Source: Hydrogenimonas sp.
GTDB lineage: Bacteria; Campylobacterota; Campylobacteria; Campylobacterales; Hydrogenimonadaceae
DNA length: 7,998 nt
Assembly (NCBI GenBank): GCA_021647345.1
Contig: JAKIUX010000027.1
Location: forward strand, 1 to 7,998
Direction of reading: 5' to 3'
Shown here: positions 1 through 6,392 of the stretch, piece after piece
Layout: every line of letters begins with the position of its first letter
Position numbering within the stretch: the stretch's first letter is position 1
Program-made: the position numbers and the translations under genes
Notes under the pieces: model-generated
Told to the model about the DNA's origin: nothing
The model's database searches: none
Seen by the model: the letters and a program-made list of their open reading frames with translations, nothing else

Positions 1-293
1 ACTCTCTCCAAGCCGAAAGCGTCAGCGATCTTTCCAAAACGCTCTCCGAACTTTCCGGCGTTTATAGTTAAAATCTTCTTTTTGCAAAGATTAGCTACGC
101 AAGCCTCCATAGCACCCGTACCGCTCGAAGCAAGAACAACGCACTCATCCATCCCAAAGAGCCTCATCAGCCTCTCTCTCGTCTCTTTGAATATAGCTTC
201 AAACTCCGGTGTTCTATGGTGTATGGTCGGCCCCGCCATCGCCATCCGTACCTCTTCCGGCACAGGTGTTGGGCCTGGAGTGAAAAGGAGCAT
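1..293 (-). CDS. Class-V aminotransferase, alanine/serine-glyoxylate aminotransferase-like (N-terminal part)
   Basis: Only the first 97 codons lie in the window; the gene runs off the left edge on the minus strand. The ATG at 293 is followed by FTPGPTPVP (residues 4-12), IHHRTPEF (24-31) and SSGTGAMEA (56-64). This is the usual N-terminus of PLP-dependent class-V aminotransferases of the alanine-glyoxylate / serine-pyruvate / 'soluble hydrogenase small subunit' group; the SSGTGAMEA stretch contributes to PLP phosphate binding. The catalytic lysine lies beyond the window. A likely Shine-Dalgarno, AAAGG, sits 8 nt upstream of the ATG. Family members move amino groups among alanine, serine, aspartate and glyoxylate or pyruvate in the cytoplasm; in bacteria with this type the role is often serine or glycine metabolism. 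The exact substrate cannot be read from this fragment. It has its own likely promoter and is separated from the next minus-strand gene by 227 bp, so it is probably a separate transcription unit. Confidence 0.85.
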   Translation of the reverse strand, partial: MLLFTPGPTPVPEEVRMAMAGPTIHHRTPEFEAIFKETRERLMRLFGMDECVVLASSGTGAMEACVANLCKKKILTINAGKFGERFGKIADAFGLER

Positions 294-520
294 ATACCTA
301 ACCTTTAAATAAGAAATTTGGGCTGATTATATCAAATGTAAGCTATATAAGATTTTAACGCAACTTTGACTATGAAAATAACTTGCTTCAATTCAAGACT
401 TTATTGCCTAAATATACTCCTAACCTTGAAAACATTTCATCTGTTGTGCGAGCATATGGCTACTATTTAGAGGGTGTATTTAAAATTTTCTTTTACTAAC
501 AAAGATTGCTAAAGAGAGCC
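294..520. other. AT-rich intergenic gap, no gene seen
   Basis: This 227-bp stretch lies between the start of the aminotransferase and the stop of the CiaB-family gene. It is clearly richer in A+T than the flanking genes. It holds the aminotransferase promoter at its left end. The longest ATG-initiated frame noted on the plus strand is 32 codons (372-470), with no ribosome-binding site and no recognisable product. A 9-bp direct repeat, CCTAACCTT, occurs at 297-305 and 419-427; the first copy lies in the ribosome-binding region of the aminotransferase. Confidence 0.6.
326..334 (-). promoter_or_regulatory. Extended -10 promoter element for the class-V aminotransferase
   Basis: Read on the minus strand, this is TGA followed by TATAAT, a perfect sigma-70 -10 hexamer with an extended TGN. 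Transcription would start near 319, leaving a leader of about 26 nt that carries the AAAGG ribosome-binding site. No good -35 hexamer is visible 16-18 bp upstream, which is common for extended -10 promoters. Predicted from sequence only. Confidence 0.5.
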
Positions 521-2371
521 CTAAAAAGGCATTGTCTCTTGACCAATCTGAAGATACCTGCTCCAGTAATGCTCGACAAAGGCGCGTACCTTCTCATCTT
601 TTGGGAGCCAAACCCCATTCTCTTTTTTTACATATCTATCAAGATAGCCTGTAGCATCTTTTTTTGGTATGTAGAAGTCTCGAACTAGGCGCATATACCT
701 CTCTTCGTAAATACTTTTCTGCTTTTCGTAAGCTATTGTACCTGTATCTATATGAAGTTTCTTGCCGTCAAACTCCAGCACTCCCGCTTCAAAAAGTATA
801 TCAAGGTGCAATAGCCCCTCTACATAGTAGGGCTCGACTTCTGGGCTCTTTCTCCAGCTCATTAGACTAACGGCTCTTGATAGGCTGTCTCTTAACACCT
901 CATCTTTATATTCGCTCTCTTCATGGGCAAAAAAGGCCATTAGTCCCCCTACAGTAGCTTTGAACTCTTCAACATTCTTATAGTTTCCGCCGCCATTCAT
1001 CTTAGTTTCCGTATCGTCATCTACCCAAAGGATGTGTCCGTACTCATGGCCTATAGTTGTTATTTCATAAACCTTGTGCCACACATCAGGTCTATTAAAC
1101 AGAAGATCTCTCTGTCTTCTTACAAAGTCGTCTCCGAAAGTCTCTCTTGCAAGTCTCATTACAGGGCGCGCCTTTTTCGACTCAAGAACGTTGTCGGCAA
1201 AAGCGAAAATTTTCTTGCCAAGCTCTCTGCTGACCTCCGTATCGTTTGGAACAACTTGAGCAGAAAAGAGCCCTTGAAACTCCGCTCCGTAAAATAGAGC
1301 CGGCACACCGATATACAACTGCGTCTTTGCAACCTGCTTAGTGCACTTTCTGTTTATAGCTTCAGCATCGCCTCCAAGCTCGCTTGCTACAATCTTGGCC
1401 ACAGAAGATATTTTTTGAGGAATTTTACTCTCTTGCATCAGCTTAGGAGATGCCAGCCTCACATCCCATTCCAGAGCCACAGCCTTTCTATATTTATCTT
1501 CATAATACTCCAGTGGATGCCCTATCTGAATAGGTGCGGTTATATCCATCCATTTTCTGTCTACCTCCGCCCACCTCTTTACAAGACCGTCTATCTCAGC
1601 ATGGGAAAATGCGTCTATAAGAGCATCGATATAGGCAAGCCACTCTCTTTGCTGACCAAACACCTCATCTTCCATGCGCTCCAAAACGCCGCGCATATTC
1701 TCAAGCCTTTTGAGAACTTCAAGCACCTCCATTCTAAAAGCTTTCGCATACGGAACGCTTTTAAACCCTTTTTTGCTCTTTCTCAAGACGCTATAGCACC
1801 TATCTGCCAACCGCCCCTCTTCTCTTTCATCCAAAAGCTTTTTACTCTCAAGCATCTCATATATCTTCTCTTCATCACCGTTAAAGAGTTCATACAGCTC
1901 TCTATTTACGCCATGGATTATCTGTGCGGTCCAAGCGCTCTGCCACCCGCTCATCGCCTCGCCGACACGATGCGCCTCTTTTAGGATCTCTCTGTAAAAT
2001 GGCGTTAAAAGAGCCTCATCCTCTATCCAGTCAAGAAGCTTCAAGTGCCGCTTCAAATAGAAGTCGGCAACCATCTTGTAAGAGATCTCTTTTGCCTCGA
2101 TAATCTCCTCTTCGCTTCGTCCCTCGCTCTCGAGCACTCTCTCAAGCGCATCTTCTCTTAAAGCTATAAGCCTCGTAAGCGCCGCCATTCTCGCTTCTTT
2201 GGTCTGAGGAAGCTCAAGGCGTCTTAGAAAGTCTCCCACCCACTCCTCAGCCTCGGCGTGTCCAGACTCCAACAGGTCGTAGTAGCTTCCAAGATCTCTT
2301 TGGCGTTTTAGTATCTCATCATATATTCTCTGCAGATCATCTGTAAAGACCTCTATATACATATTACTCAT
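521..2371 (-). CDS. ciaB: CiaB-family protein, putative gluzincin-type zinc metallopeptidase
   Basis: This 616-residue protein is about the length of Campylobacter invasion antigen B (CiaB, roughly 610 aa), and I place it in that family by overall resemblance. No signal peptide or membrane segment is visible: the N-terminal 300 residues are highly charged and helical-looking. The telling feature is HEYGH at 442-446 in the context [12 protein letters not shown], followed about 22 residues later by [12 protein letters not shown] (466-477). HExxH with a downstream EExxA helix is the zinc site of gluzincins, and the spacing and EEFKA recall M49 dipeptidyl peptidases (HELLGH ... EECRAE). The two His and one of E468/E469 would bind zinc, with E443 as the general base. 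The start is ATG at 2371, preceded by AAGGAG; it overlaps the rdgB stop in ATGAGTAA (8 nt), so translation is probably coupled to rdgB. In C. jejuni CiaB is reported as a secreted protein affecting host invasion, but such a role is doubtful in a free-living relative. Peptidase activity is inferred from the motif; the substrate is unknown. An ATG three codons in (M4) is an alternative start. Confidence 0.72.
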   Translation of the reverse strand: MSNMYIEVFTDDLQRIYDEILKRQRDLGSYYDLLESGHAEAEEWVGDFLRRLELPQTKEARMAALTRLIALREDALERVLESEGRSEEEIIEAKEISYKMVADFYLKRHLKLLDWIEDEALLTPFYREILKEAHRVGEAMSGWQSAWTAQIIHGVNRELYELFNGDEEKIYEMLESKKLLDEREEGRLADRCYSVLRKSKKGFKSVPYAKAFRMEVLEVLKRLENMRGVLERMEDEVFGQQREWLAYIDALIDAFSHAEIDGLVKRWAEVDRKWMDITAPIQIGHPLEYYEDKYRKAVALEWDVRLASPKLMQESKIPQKISSVAKIVASELGGDAEAINRKCTKQVAKTQLYIGVPALFYGAEFQGLFSAQVVPNDTEVSRELGKKIFAFADNVLESKKARPVMRLARETFGDDFVRRQRDLLFNRPDVWHKVYEITTIGHEYGHILWVDDDTETKMNGGGNYKNVEEFKATVGGLMAFFAHEESEYKDEVLRDSLSRAVSLMSWRKSPEVEPYYVEGLLHLDILFEAGVLEFDGKKLHIDTGTIAYEKQKSIYEERYMRLVRDFYIPKKDATGYLDRYVKKENGVWLPKDEKVRAFVEHYWSRYLQIGQETMPF

Positions 2372-2969
2372 ATAGGCTCCTTAGCATAGCCACTATCGGT
2401 CTTGCCAGCTCAAGAGCTTTAGATCTGTGGGAGATCTCTCTCTTTATTTCAGGCTCTAACTCTCCAAGTGTCTTGTCGTACCCTTCCGGAATAAAAAGGG
2501 GGTCGTAACCGAACCCCCCTTCGCCTCTTGGTTCATTTAGAACCTTTCCATGCATCCAGCCGTGCACCACATAATCACCATAAGGCGAGATAAGAGCGAT
2601 AGCAGCCGTATAGAAAGCGGGTGTCTCTTTCACACCTCTCTTTTCAAGCTCTCCCGCCAGCTTGAAGAGGTTGTCTTTATCGCTCGCCCCATAGCCGGCA
2701 TATCTGGCGCTGTAGATTCCCGGTTCGCCGCCAAGAAGAGGCACGCTTATGCCGCTGTCGTCGCTAAGAACCAAAACTCCTTCCTTTTCAGGGAGCTTCC
2801 TATAGACCTCTCTCGCCTTTATCAAAGCGTTGGATGCAAAGTCTGCCCCATTCTCTTCAATCTCAAAAGGGGAAACCAGATCACCGTAGGGCACCACCTC
2901 TTCATCTTTGAAGATGTCGGCTATCTCTCTTACTTTACCCATATTTGAAGTGGCGAGTATAATTTTCAT
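2364..2969 (-). CDS. rdgB: Non-canonical purine NTP pyrophosphatase (RdgB/HAM1, ITPase)
   Basis: This 201-residue protein matches the usual length of the HAM1/RdgB family (E. coli about 197). It hydrolyses dITP, XTP and related deaminated purine nucleotides to monophosphate and pyrophosphate, keeping them out of DNA and RNA in the cytoplasm. Visible motifs are ATSNMGK (6-12, nucleotide phosphate binding), the acidic metal site SDDSG (69-73), [12 protein letters not shown] (81-92), GGFGYDPLF (151-159) and SHRSKAL (180-186), all in the family order. The start is ATG at 2969, with AAAGGA about 9 nt upstream. The reading frame stays open as far back as 3317, but that extension lies antisense to the MFS transporter gene, contains no family sequence and is rejected. 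It is the first gene of a two-gene unit: its TAA overlaps the start of the CiaB-family gene by 8 nt. It is transcribed away from the transporter gene. Confidence 0.95.
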   Translation of the reverse strand: MKIILATSNMGKVREIADIFKDEEVVPYGDLVSPFEIEENGADFASNALIKAREVYRKLPEKEGVLVLSDDSGISVPLLGGEPGIYSARYAGYGASDKDNLFKLAGELEKRGVKETPAFYTAAIALISPYGDYVVHGWMHGKVLNEPRGEGGFGYDPLFIPEGYDKTLGELEPEIKREISHRSKALELARPIVAMLRSLYE

Positions 2970-2995
2970 ACGATTATGTCCTTTATCAAAAACGG

Positions 2996-3003
2996 AGTAT
3001 AAT
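2996..3003. promoter_or_regulatory. Overlapping divergent -10 boxes for rdgB and the MFS transporter
   Basis: TATAAT on the plus strand (2998-3003) lies 30 nt before the TTG start of the transporter, and TATACT on the minus strand (2996-3001) lies 26 nt before the rdgB ATG. The two hexamers share four positions, so polymerase could hardly occupy both at once. -35 matches are poor on both strands. Both would give short leaders that include the visible ribosome-binding sites. Confidence 0.42.
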
Positions 3004-3033
3004 TTTGCCAAAATTCTACCATAAGGATCCAAA

Positions 3034-4362
3034 TTGAAAGAGATTTTCAGAAAGGTTCTCCCTTTAAGTCTCATTGTCGCCCTTAGGTTTTTCGGGCTTT
3101 TTATTGTACTGTCGGTCCTTTCGCAGTATGCGCTGGAGCTTCCGGGCGGAACGGCTCTGCTTGCCGGTATAGCGGTGGGCGGATACGCTCTGACACAGGC
3201 TCTGCTGCAGGTGCCTTTCGGAGTTTTGAGCGACCGTATAGGGCGCAAAAAGACACTTCTTCTGGGTCTTCTTATATTTGCCGCCGGCTCTGCCATAGCC
3301 GCTATGGCTGACAACATCTATATGCTTCTGCTTGGCCGCTTTCTACAGGGAGCCGGCGCCATAGGCTCGGTAGTAACGGCAATGATAGCCGACCATGTGC
3401 GTGAAGATCAGCGCGCTCATGCTATGGCTGTCATGGGTATGACTATAGCGATGAGTTTCGCCGCCGCTATGATAATAGGTCCCCTTGTGGGCGGTTTCTA
3501 CTCTGTTAGCGCACTCTTTTGGCTCACTGCAGTTCTTGCGCTGCTTGCCCTCGCCATACTCTTTACCGCAGTTCCCGAGCCTCCCAAAATCAAGCATAGC
3601 TACTCAGTAGAGGAGGCGAAGATCAAGCATGTTTTTAAAGATAAAGATCTTGTCAGAATGTATATAACATTCCTTTTCCACAGCTCTACTATGGCTATCG
3701 CCTTCTTTCTCATCCCTATCATTATGAAGCAGAAGTTCGGTATGGGCGCAGAAGATTACTGGAAGGTCTACCTGCCTGCAGTAATCTTCGGTATCGTTGC
3801 AATGGGTCCTGCGGCAGTATTCGGCGAGAAGTACGGCAAAGGCAAAGAGGTATTTCTTGTCTCTATAGGCTTCATAGCCGCCTCATTCGCACTCATGGGG
3901 TGGAGCGACTCGATCCTTTGGTTCGCTGTAGGCGCAGTCTTCTTCTTCATAGGCTTTAATATGTTCGAGCCGCTACTGCAAAGCTTTGTAAGCAAATTTG
4001 CAAAAGTTCACCAAAAAGGAGCCGCTCTGGGTGTCGCCAATACATTCGCCTACATCGGCATATTTCTGGGCGGCGCCATAGGAGGCTGGCTATACCAGCA
4101 CTTCGGTGCGGCTGGGGTATCATCTTTCGTTCTATTGGTCTCTATCTTCTGGGCGGTGTGGATATATACAATGAGAAGCCCCGGCGTTAGAGACAACATC
4201 TTCCTCCCTTTCAGTGAATACGACAAAGAGAAGATGGATGGGCTGAAGCTGATAAACGGCGTTACCGACTTCTACCTTAACGAAACCGAAGAGATAATAG
4301 TTGTCAAATTCGACAACGAGATCGTGGAAGAGGATGTTATAAAAACATTTCTAAAAAAGTAG
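3034..4362 (+). CDS. YajR-like major facilitator superfamily transporter with C-terminal YAM-like domain
   Basis: A 442-residue inner-membrane protein with about twelve hydrophobic segments between residues 8 and 380. The MFS motif [12 protein letters not shown] (63-73), sits in the loop between segments 2 and 3, and [10 protein letters not shown] (100-109) marks segment 4. A charged cytoplasmic linker around 181-207 separates the two halves. After the last segment comes a soluble tail (about 387-442) containing [12 protein letters not shown] and [21 protein letters not shown]. This reads like a small ferredoxin-like domain and aligns by eye with the YAM domain at the same place in E. coli YajR (454 aa). 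The substrate is unknown, as for YajR; drug/proton antiport is a common guess for the group but is not shown. The start is TTG at 3034, with AAGGA 6 nt upstream; no ATG in a better position precedes the first membrane segment. The gene stands alone, divergent from rdgB and convergent with moeA. Confidence 0.88.
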   Translation: MKEIFRKVLPLSLIVALRFFGLFIVLSVLSQYALELPGGTALLAGIAVGGYALTQALLQVPFGVLSDRIGRKKTLLLGLLIFAAGSAIAAMADNIYMLLLGRFLQGAGAIGSVVTAMIADHVREDQRAHAMAVMGMTIAMSFAAAMIIGPLVGGFYSVSALFWLTAVLALLALAILFTAVPEPPKIKHSYSVEEAKIKHVFKDKDLVRMYITFLFHSSTMAIAFFLIPIIMKQKFGMGAEDYWKVYLPAVIFGIVAMGPAAVFGEKYGKGKEVFLVSIGFIAASFALMGWSDSILWFAVGAVFFFIGFNMFEPLLQSFVSKFAKVHQKGAALGVANTFAYIGIFLGGAIGGWLYQHFGAAGVSSFVLLVSIFWAVWIYTMRSPGVRDNIFLPFSEYDKEKMDGLKLINGVTDFYLNETEEIIVVKFDNEIVEEDVIKTFLKK

Positions 4363-4375
4363 AGGAGTGTCACAT

Positions 4376-4414
4376 CGGAGGCTCCGTTTCGCGGCCTGAG
4401 CAGGGCCGGGTCGC
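4376..4414. terminator. GC-rich hairpins between convergent transporter and moeA genes
   Basis: The 90-bp gap between the two convergent stops contains CGGA-GGC-TCCG (4376-4386) followed by TTTC. Next is a second stem, GCGGCC (4391-4396) with GGTCGC (4409-4414; one G-U pair), or alternatively CGGCC (4392-4396) with GGCCG (4404-4408). The location after two convergent genes suits transcription termination, but no long T-run follows the stems, so the call is weak. Confidence 0.3.
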
Positions 4415-4452
4415 TGCATGATGCTTTTAAGATAAAAAGGGGCGAAGGGCGA

Positions 4453-5667
4453 TCAGTCGAGCCTTACAACCCTCACCCTCTCACCTGCCTCTTTGTCGCC
4501 TTCGCTCTCATCGAGCCATAAAAGTCCGGTATTTCCCAAAAGATTGGTCATTATGGCACTGCTGCCGCCTCTTATCCCCTCGAAATCGCAGAAGTACTCT
4601 CCATCCTCTATGCGAAGATTGCATACTGCAAACTCGGTTTTACCCTTCGCCCTCTTACGAAACCCCTCTTTAAGAGTCGCGCTAACAACCGGAACTCTGT
4701 AGCTGCTCCCCTTCATGCGGTATAGAATCGGAAGAACATAGAGCAAAAAAGTGACGGTAGAGGAGTAAGCGAAGCCGGGAAGTGCCACTATAAACTTCTC
4801 TCCTCTTTTTGCCAGCATGATATGCTGCCCCGGCTTTATGCGAACCCCTTTGAACACAACTTCACATCCAAGCTCGTCTCGCACCACATCTTTGACGAAA
4901 TCGTAGTCTCCTACGCTGACTCCCCCTGTGGTCACGACGATGTCGGCGCTCTTTAGAGCACTTTTTAAAGCATCAACTATGGCCGATCTCTCATCATGCA
5001 CACTTCCAAGCTGTATCGGTTCGCCGCCGTGCTTTATCACCAGCGCTTCAAGGGTATAGTTGTTCGAACTTCTGATTCTCGCCGGGTTGTCGCTGCACTC
5101 GCCAAGTTCGAGAACTTCGCTTCCTGTGGCTAAAATAGCCACTTTAGGCCTCTGGTACACCGGTGCATAGACAATGTTGAGGCTGGCCATGACGCCGATT
5201 TCCGCAAAATCTATGGTGCTCCCTTTCGGTATCAGCACCTCGCCTCTCTTGAAATTCTCACCAATCGGCCTAACCGCAAACCCTGTCGGCACAGGCTCTT
5301 CTATCTTGATTGTCGAACCATCTACCGTTACATTCTCTATAGGTATCAGAGTGTCGGCACCTTTTGGCATAAGAGCACCGGTAAATGTCTTTATGGCGGT
5401 GCCTGGCAGCACCTCCAGCCCATCCGTATCGCTTCCTGCCGGATTTATTTCGACTATCTTCAAACTCCCCTTCGACTGATCTTCCCCTAATATGGCGTAA
5501 CCGTCCATAGCCGATGTGGGGTATCTGGGCGAATTCTCGTAAGCGACTATATCTTCTGCCAACACATACCCAAGAGCCTCTACAAGAGGAAGCTTTCTTA
5601 CGCCAACCGGCTCGATCTTTAAAGATTCGACCATGCGCAATGACTCTTCATAAGAAGTAAAACCCAT
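4453..5667 (-). CDS. moeA: Molybdopterin molybdotransferase MoeA
   Basis: MoeA inserts molybdate (or tungstate) into adenylylated molybdopterin to give the active molybdenum cofactor. With the ATG at 5667 the protein has 404 residues, the usual length. Motifs in order: SAMDGYA (52-58), TGSEV (181-185), TTGGVSVGDYDF (246-257; the MoCF_biosynth fold), GVRIKPGQ (274-281) and LPGFAYSS (296-303), then the C-terminal domain IV with KTEFAVCNL. The canonical form of the last core motif is LPGNP, so FA replaces NP here. The preceding gene moaE ends in TGA at 5670. A GTG at 5673 overlaps that stop as GTGA and would add two residues, but the Shine-Dalgarno AAGGGG touches this GTG, whereas it lies about 5 nt from the ATG at 5667. 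I prefer the ATG. The gene is third in the moaD-moaE-moeA unit and no mogA or moaA is in view. Confidence 0.94.
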   Translation of the reverse strand: MGFTSYEESLRMVESLKIEPVGVRKLPLVEALGYVLAEDIVAYENSPRYPTSAMDGYAILGEDQSKGSLKIVEINPAGSDTDGLEVLPGTAIKTFTGALMPKGADTLIPIENVTVDGSTIKIEEPVPTGFAVRPIGENFKRGEVLIPKGSTIDFAEIGVMASLNIVYAPVYQRPKVAILATGSEVLELGECSDNPARIRSSNNYTLEALVIKHGGEPIQLGSVHDERSAIVDALKSALKSADIVVTTGGVSVGDYDFVKDVVRDELGCEVVFKGVRIKPGQHIMLAKRGEKFIVALPGFAYSSTVTFLLYVLPILYRMKGSSYRVPVVSATLKEGFRKRAKGKTEFAVCNLRIEDGEYFCDFEGIRGGSSAIMTNLLGNTGLLWLDESEGDKEAGERVRVVRLD

Positions 5668-5669
5668 AT

Positions 5670-6113
5670 TCACCCCTTCGCCAAGAGACCGCTGCCGGCC
5701 ATGGGGGTTGAGCGCTCAGCCGCATAGATACGCTTACCGTCTATTACATCATATTTCCATATCGGAGCGTTCGCTTTGAAATCCTCCACGAAGGCATCGA
5801 GCATCTCGAGGGCGACTCGGCGCTTAGGGCTGAATATTGCACAGGCAAAAGAGGATGTATGTACCGGCACATCCCCTTCACTATGGGCCATGGCAAGAAG
5901 CGCCCCCTCCTTTTCGAGCCTATCTTTCCACCCTTTGAACCACTTTTCGAGCAGAGGCCTGTAAATATCGAAACTGAGCGCCTCTATGCCGTTCTCCTCT
6001 CTTACCGTTCCTACAAAAGTGACCATAGCTCCGTAGTTGCTGTTGTGCTCCGCTGTGTACCAGCGGCTCAAAAGAGACTCTACATCTATTGGACCGTCGT
6101 AGACCAGAACCAT
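5670..6113 (-). CDS. moaE: Molybdopterin synthase catalytic (large) subunit MoaE
   Basis: MoaE dimerises and binds two MoaD subunits; together they add two sulfurs to cyclic pyranopterin monophosphate (precursor Z) to give molybdopterin. The protein is 147 residues, as expected. FVGTVRE (33-39), AHSEGDVPV (76-84), SPKRRVALEMLDAFVEDFK (95-113) and APIWK (116-120) follow the family order. K113 and K120 match the pair of active-site lysines (K119 and K126 in E. coli numbering). The start is ATG at 6113, 3 nt after the moaD stop. Its only Shine-Dalgarno-like sequence, GGCGG, is formed by the two glycine codons at the end of moaD, so translation is likely coupled. It ends 2 nt before the preferred moeA start. 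Confidence 0.95.
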   Translation of the reverse strand: MVLVYDGPIDVESLLSRWYTAEHNSNYGAMVTFVGTVREENGIEALSFDIYRPLLEKWFKGWKDRLEKEGALLAMAHSEGDVPVHTSSFACAIFSPKRRVALEMLDAFVEDFKANAPIWKYDVIDGKRIYAAERSTPMAGSGLLAKG

Positions 6114-6116
6114 CGC

Positions 6117-6338
6117 TCAACCGCCGCATACGGGAGGAAGAAGAGAGACTCTGTCGCCGGAGTCCAGTTTAACCTCGAGGCTCTCGACCATCCTGTCGTT
6201 GACGGCGACTGCCGACTGCTCCAGCCATACAGCGACTTCCGGATCCTTTTTAAGTATTTCGGCAAGCTCCGCAAGCGTAGAGGCTTCCACCTCTATGGGG
6301 CTCTTTCCGATGGGTCCGAGAAACTCTACTTTTACCAT
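6117..6338 (-). CDS. moaD: Molybdopterin synthase sulfur carrier (small) subunit MoaD
   Basis: A 73-residue ubiquitin-like (beta-grasp) sulfur carrier. The C-terminus is PPVCGG, ending in the Gly-Gly that is adenylylated by MoeB, turned into a thiocarboxylate and inserted into the MoaE active site. Other family signals are VKVEFLGPIG at the N-terminus, the helix TLAELAEIL (21-29), AVAVNDRMV (43-51) and the SGDRVSLLPPV turn and strand. The start is ATG at 6338 with a strong GAAGGAG 6 nt upstream. It is the first gene of the moaD-moaE-moeA operon, and its promoter faces away from mqnA. A cysteine directly before the Gly-Gly is visible (VCGG). Confidence 0.95.
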   Translation of the reverse strand: MVKVEFLGPIGKSPIEVEASTLAELAEILKKDPEVAVWLEQSAVAVNDRMVESLEVKLDSGDRVSLLPPVCGG

Positions 6339-6357
6339 CGCTTACTCCTTCTATATT

Positions 6358-6386
6358 TTGCAAGATTATAGCACACAGGGTATAAT
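6358..6386 (+). promoter_or_regulatory. Sigma-70 promoter for mqnA, predicted leaderless start
   Basis: TTGCAA (6358-6363) and TATAAT (6381-6386) are separated by exactly 17 bp: four of six bases match the -35 consensus and six of six the -10. The mqnA ATG begins at 6393, only 6 nt after the -10, which is where transcription should start. No Shine-Dalgarno fits, since AGGG lies inside the promoter. The mRNA is therefore predicted to begin at or next to the start codon. Confidence 0.6.
6365..6373 (-). promoter_or_regulatory. Extended -10 promoter for the moaD-moaE-moeA operon
   Basis: On the minus strand this reads TGC then TATAAT, a perfect extended -10. The -35 position (TGGGCG) is poor. 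A transcript starting near 6358 would have a leader of about 20 nt carrying the GAAGGAG ribosome-binding site. The leader is far too short for a molybdenum cofactor riboswitch. Confidence 0.6.
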
Positions 6387-6392
6387 GCGCCC

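Noticed and set aside
372..470. 32-codon plus-strand frame in the intergenic gap
   Set aside because: No ribosome-binding site, no recognisable sequence, AT-rich context.
512..540. Hairpin AAGAGA-GCC...GGC...TCTCTT over the stop of the CiaB-family gene
   Set aside because: The stem is interrupted by a 4-nt bulge and lacks a proper T tract; it may aid termination but cannot be called.
1415..1984. 189-residue plus-strand open frame
   Set aside because: It lies fully antisense to the CiaB-family gene, has no ribosome-binding site or recognisable domain, and its composition is that of a shadow frame.
2970..3317. N-terminal extension of the rdgB reading frame
   Set aside because: The conserved RdgB N-terminus begins at the ATG 2969 with a good ribosome-binding site; the extension is antisense to the transporter gene and has no family sequence.
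5859..6371. 170-residue plus-strand open frame
   Set aside because: It runs antisense through moaE and moaD and over the promoter region; both minus-strand genes are clear.
6339..6392. Molybdenum cofactor riboswitch upstream of moaD
   Set aside because: The whole intergenic region is 54 bp and filled by two promoters; there is no room for the structured RNA.
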